In this document: positions 63,601-64,000 of the stretch, piece after piece
Numbering within the stretch: position 1 is the first letter of the stretch
Layout of the letters: the number at the start of each line of letters is the position of its first letter
DNA from: Paratinospora sagittata
Taxonomy: Eukaryota; Streptophyta; Magnoliopsida; Ranunculales; Menispermaceae
NCBI GenBank assembly: GCA_035771175.1
Contig: JAYMFD010001445.1
Span: forward strand, 1-64,000
Length of the DNA: 64,000 nt
Direction: 5' to 3'
Notes under the pieces: model-generated
The model's database searches: none
The model's input: the letters and a program-made list of their open reading frames with translations, nothing else
What the model was told of the DNA's origin: nothing
Translations under genes and position numbers: made by a program

Positions 63601-64000
63601 GGGGTTGCTTGAAGGATATTGGGACTCGCTCAAAGAGTTGGTAGAGAAAGCAATCCGGTGGATTGGTCGCGATTGCCTCAAACACTTTTTCTAAGTATAT
63701 TTAGTTCATTTAAACCAGAATTTAGATTTGGGGGTCAAAAATTAACCGGGATATTGGAACGGAGTTCCATCTATTCCGGAGGTTCCTAGAAGGATATTGG
63801 GACTCGCTCAAAGAGTTGGTGGAGAAAGCAATCTGGTGGATTGGTCGCGATTGCCTCAAACACATTTTCAAAGTAAATTTAGTTCATTTAAAACAAAATT
63901 TGACATTTAGGGTTCAAAAATTCATCGGGATATGGGAACGGAGTTCCATCTATTCTGGGGGGTTGTTTGAAGGATATTGGGACTCGCAAAAGGAGTTGGT
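60574..64000 (+). repeat. Satellite array to the right of the retroelement
   Basis: About 19 monomers, same family and orientation as on the left. The array resumes at ATATTGGGACTCGCTC, about 55 bp earlier in monomer phase than where the left array stopped. The first two monomers resemble 53942-54300 and also 41.24-41.6 kb. The segment 61.4-62.0 kb carries the same rare variants as 41.9-42.5 kb (AACCCGGATATTGG at 61599 and 42095; AAGCAACATGGTGG), a distance of about 19.5 kb. Confidence 0.96.
61990..64000 (+). repeat. 6-monomer higher-order repeat (1,073 bp), nearly perfect
   Basis: Rare variants recur with an offset of 1,073 bp: CGATTTCGTCAAACAC at about 62239 and 63312, TTTCTAATAAATTT near 62.44 and 63.51 kb, and AAACCAGAATTTAG near 62.64 and 63.71 kb. 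By eye the two copies differ at very few sites (for example GGCGGACAAAG at 62.39 kb against GGTGGACAAAG at 63.46 kb). The second copy runs off the window edge. This is the most homogeneous tandem pair in the window. Confidence 0.9.

Noticed and set aside
1..64000. CENP-B-box-like motif in the monomer (TTGGAACGGAG, TCATCGGGA)
   Set aside because: Neither segment fits the required spacing of TTCG, A and CGGG in the known box. The resemblance is limited to a few bases.

Overview
The window is almost entirely one tandem satellite DNA array, about 58 kb (1-54535 and 60574-64000). It is broken once by a 3'-truncated LTR retrotransposon of about 6.0 kb (54536-60573, + strand). No host protein-coding gene, tRNA, rRNA or CRISPR array is visible. 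The combination of a ~179-bp AT-rich satellite with a Ty3/Gypsy element of the plant chromovirus type, which looks most like the CRM (centromeric retrotransposon) lineage, suggests a flowering-plant centromere or pericentromere. I do not recognise the species or the satellite family, and centromeric position is an inference.

Satellite. The monomer is about 177-181 bp (near 179; roughly 320 copies). It always runs in the same orientation, with an invariant core (CTCGCTCAAAGAGTTGG ... GATTGGTCGCGATTGCC ... TTAGTTCATTTAAA) and a variable part where at least six subtypes can be told apart. Subtypes are ordered into local higher-order repeats (HORs): a 9-monomer duplication at about 5.6-8.9 kb; an ~3.22-kb 18-monomer HOR at about 8.7-20.5 kb with one copy shortened to 12 monomers; a local amplification with 6-bp-deleted monomers at 28.2-31.1 kb; 5/6-monomer units at 34.7-37.4 kb; 12/13-monomer units at 45-50.6 kb; and a nearly perfect 6-monomer (1,073 bp) repeat at the right end. 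Two stretches (about 1-7.2 kb and 24.3-28.6 kb) carry a dense scatter of one-base insertions and deletions respectively, which may be assembly noise.

Retroelement. It has one LTR (54536-55486, TGAT...ATCA) carrying six exact GCC-box cores and a TATA box. Next come a primer-binding site like the initiator-Met tRNA 3' end, an A-rich leader with three tandem repeats, and one long gag-pol frame coding, in order, Gag with a CCHC knuckle, aspartic protease, reverse transcriptase, RNase H and integrase. The frame is interrupted by one in-frame TGA before RT. It ends abruptly in the integrase C-terminal region, where satellite begins; there is no 3' LTR. The first 260 bp of the LTR encode what looks like the extreme C-terminus of pol, as expected for CRM-type elements whose pol runs into the 3' LTR.

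No novel gene system is apparent. The observations most worth a second look are the structure of the retroelement junctions, the GCC-box cluster in its LTR, the nested HOR history, and small recombination scars tied to repeats within the monomer.
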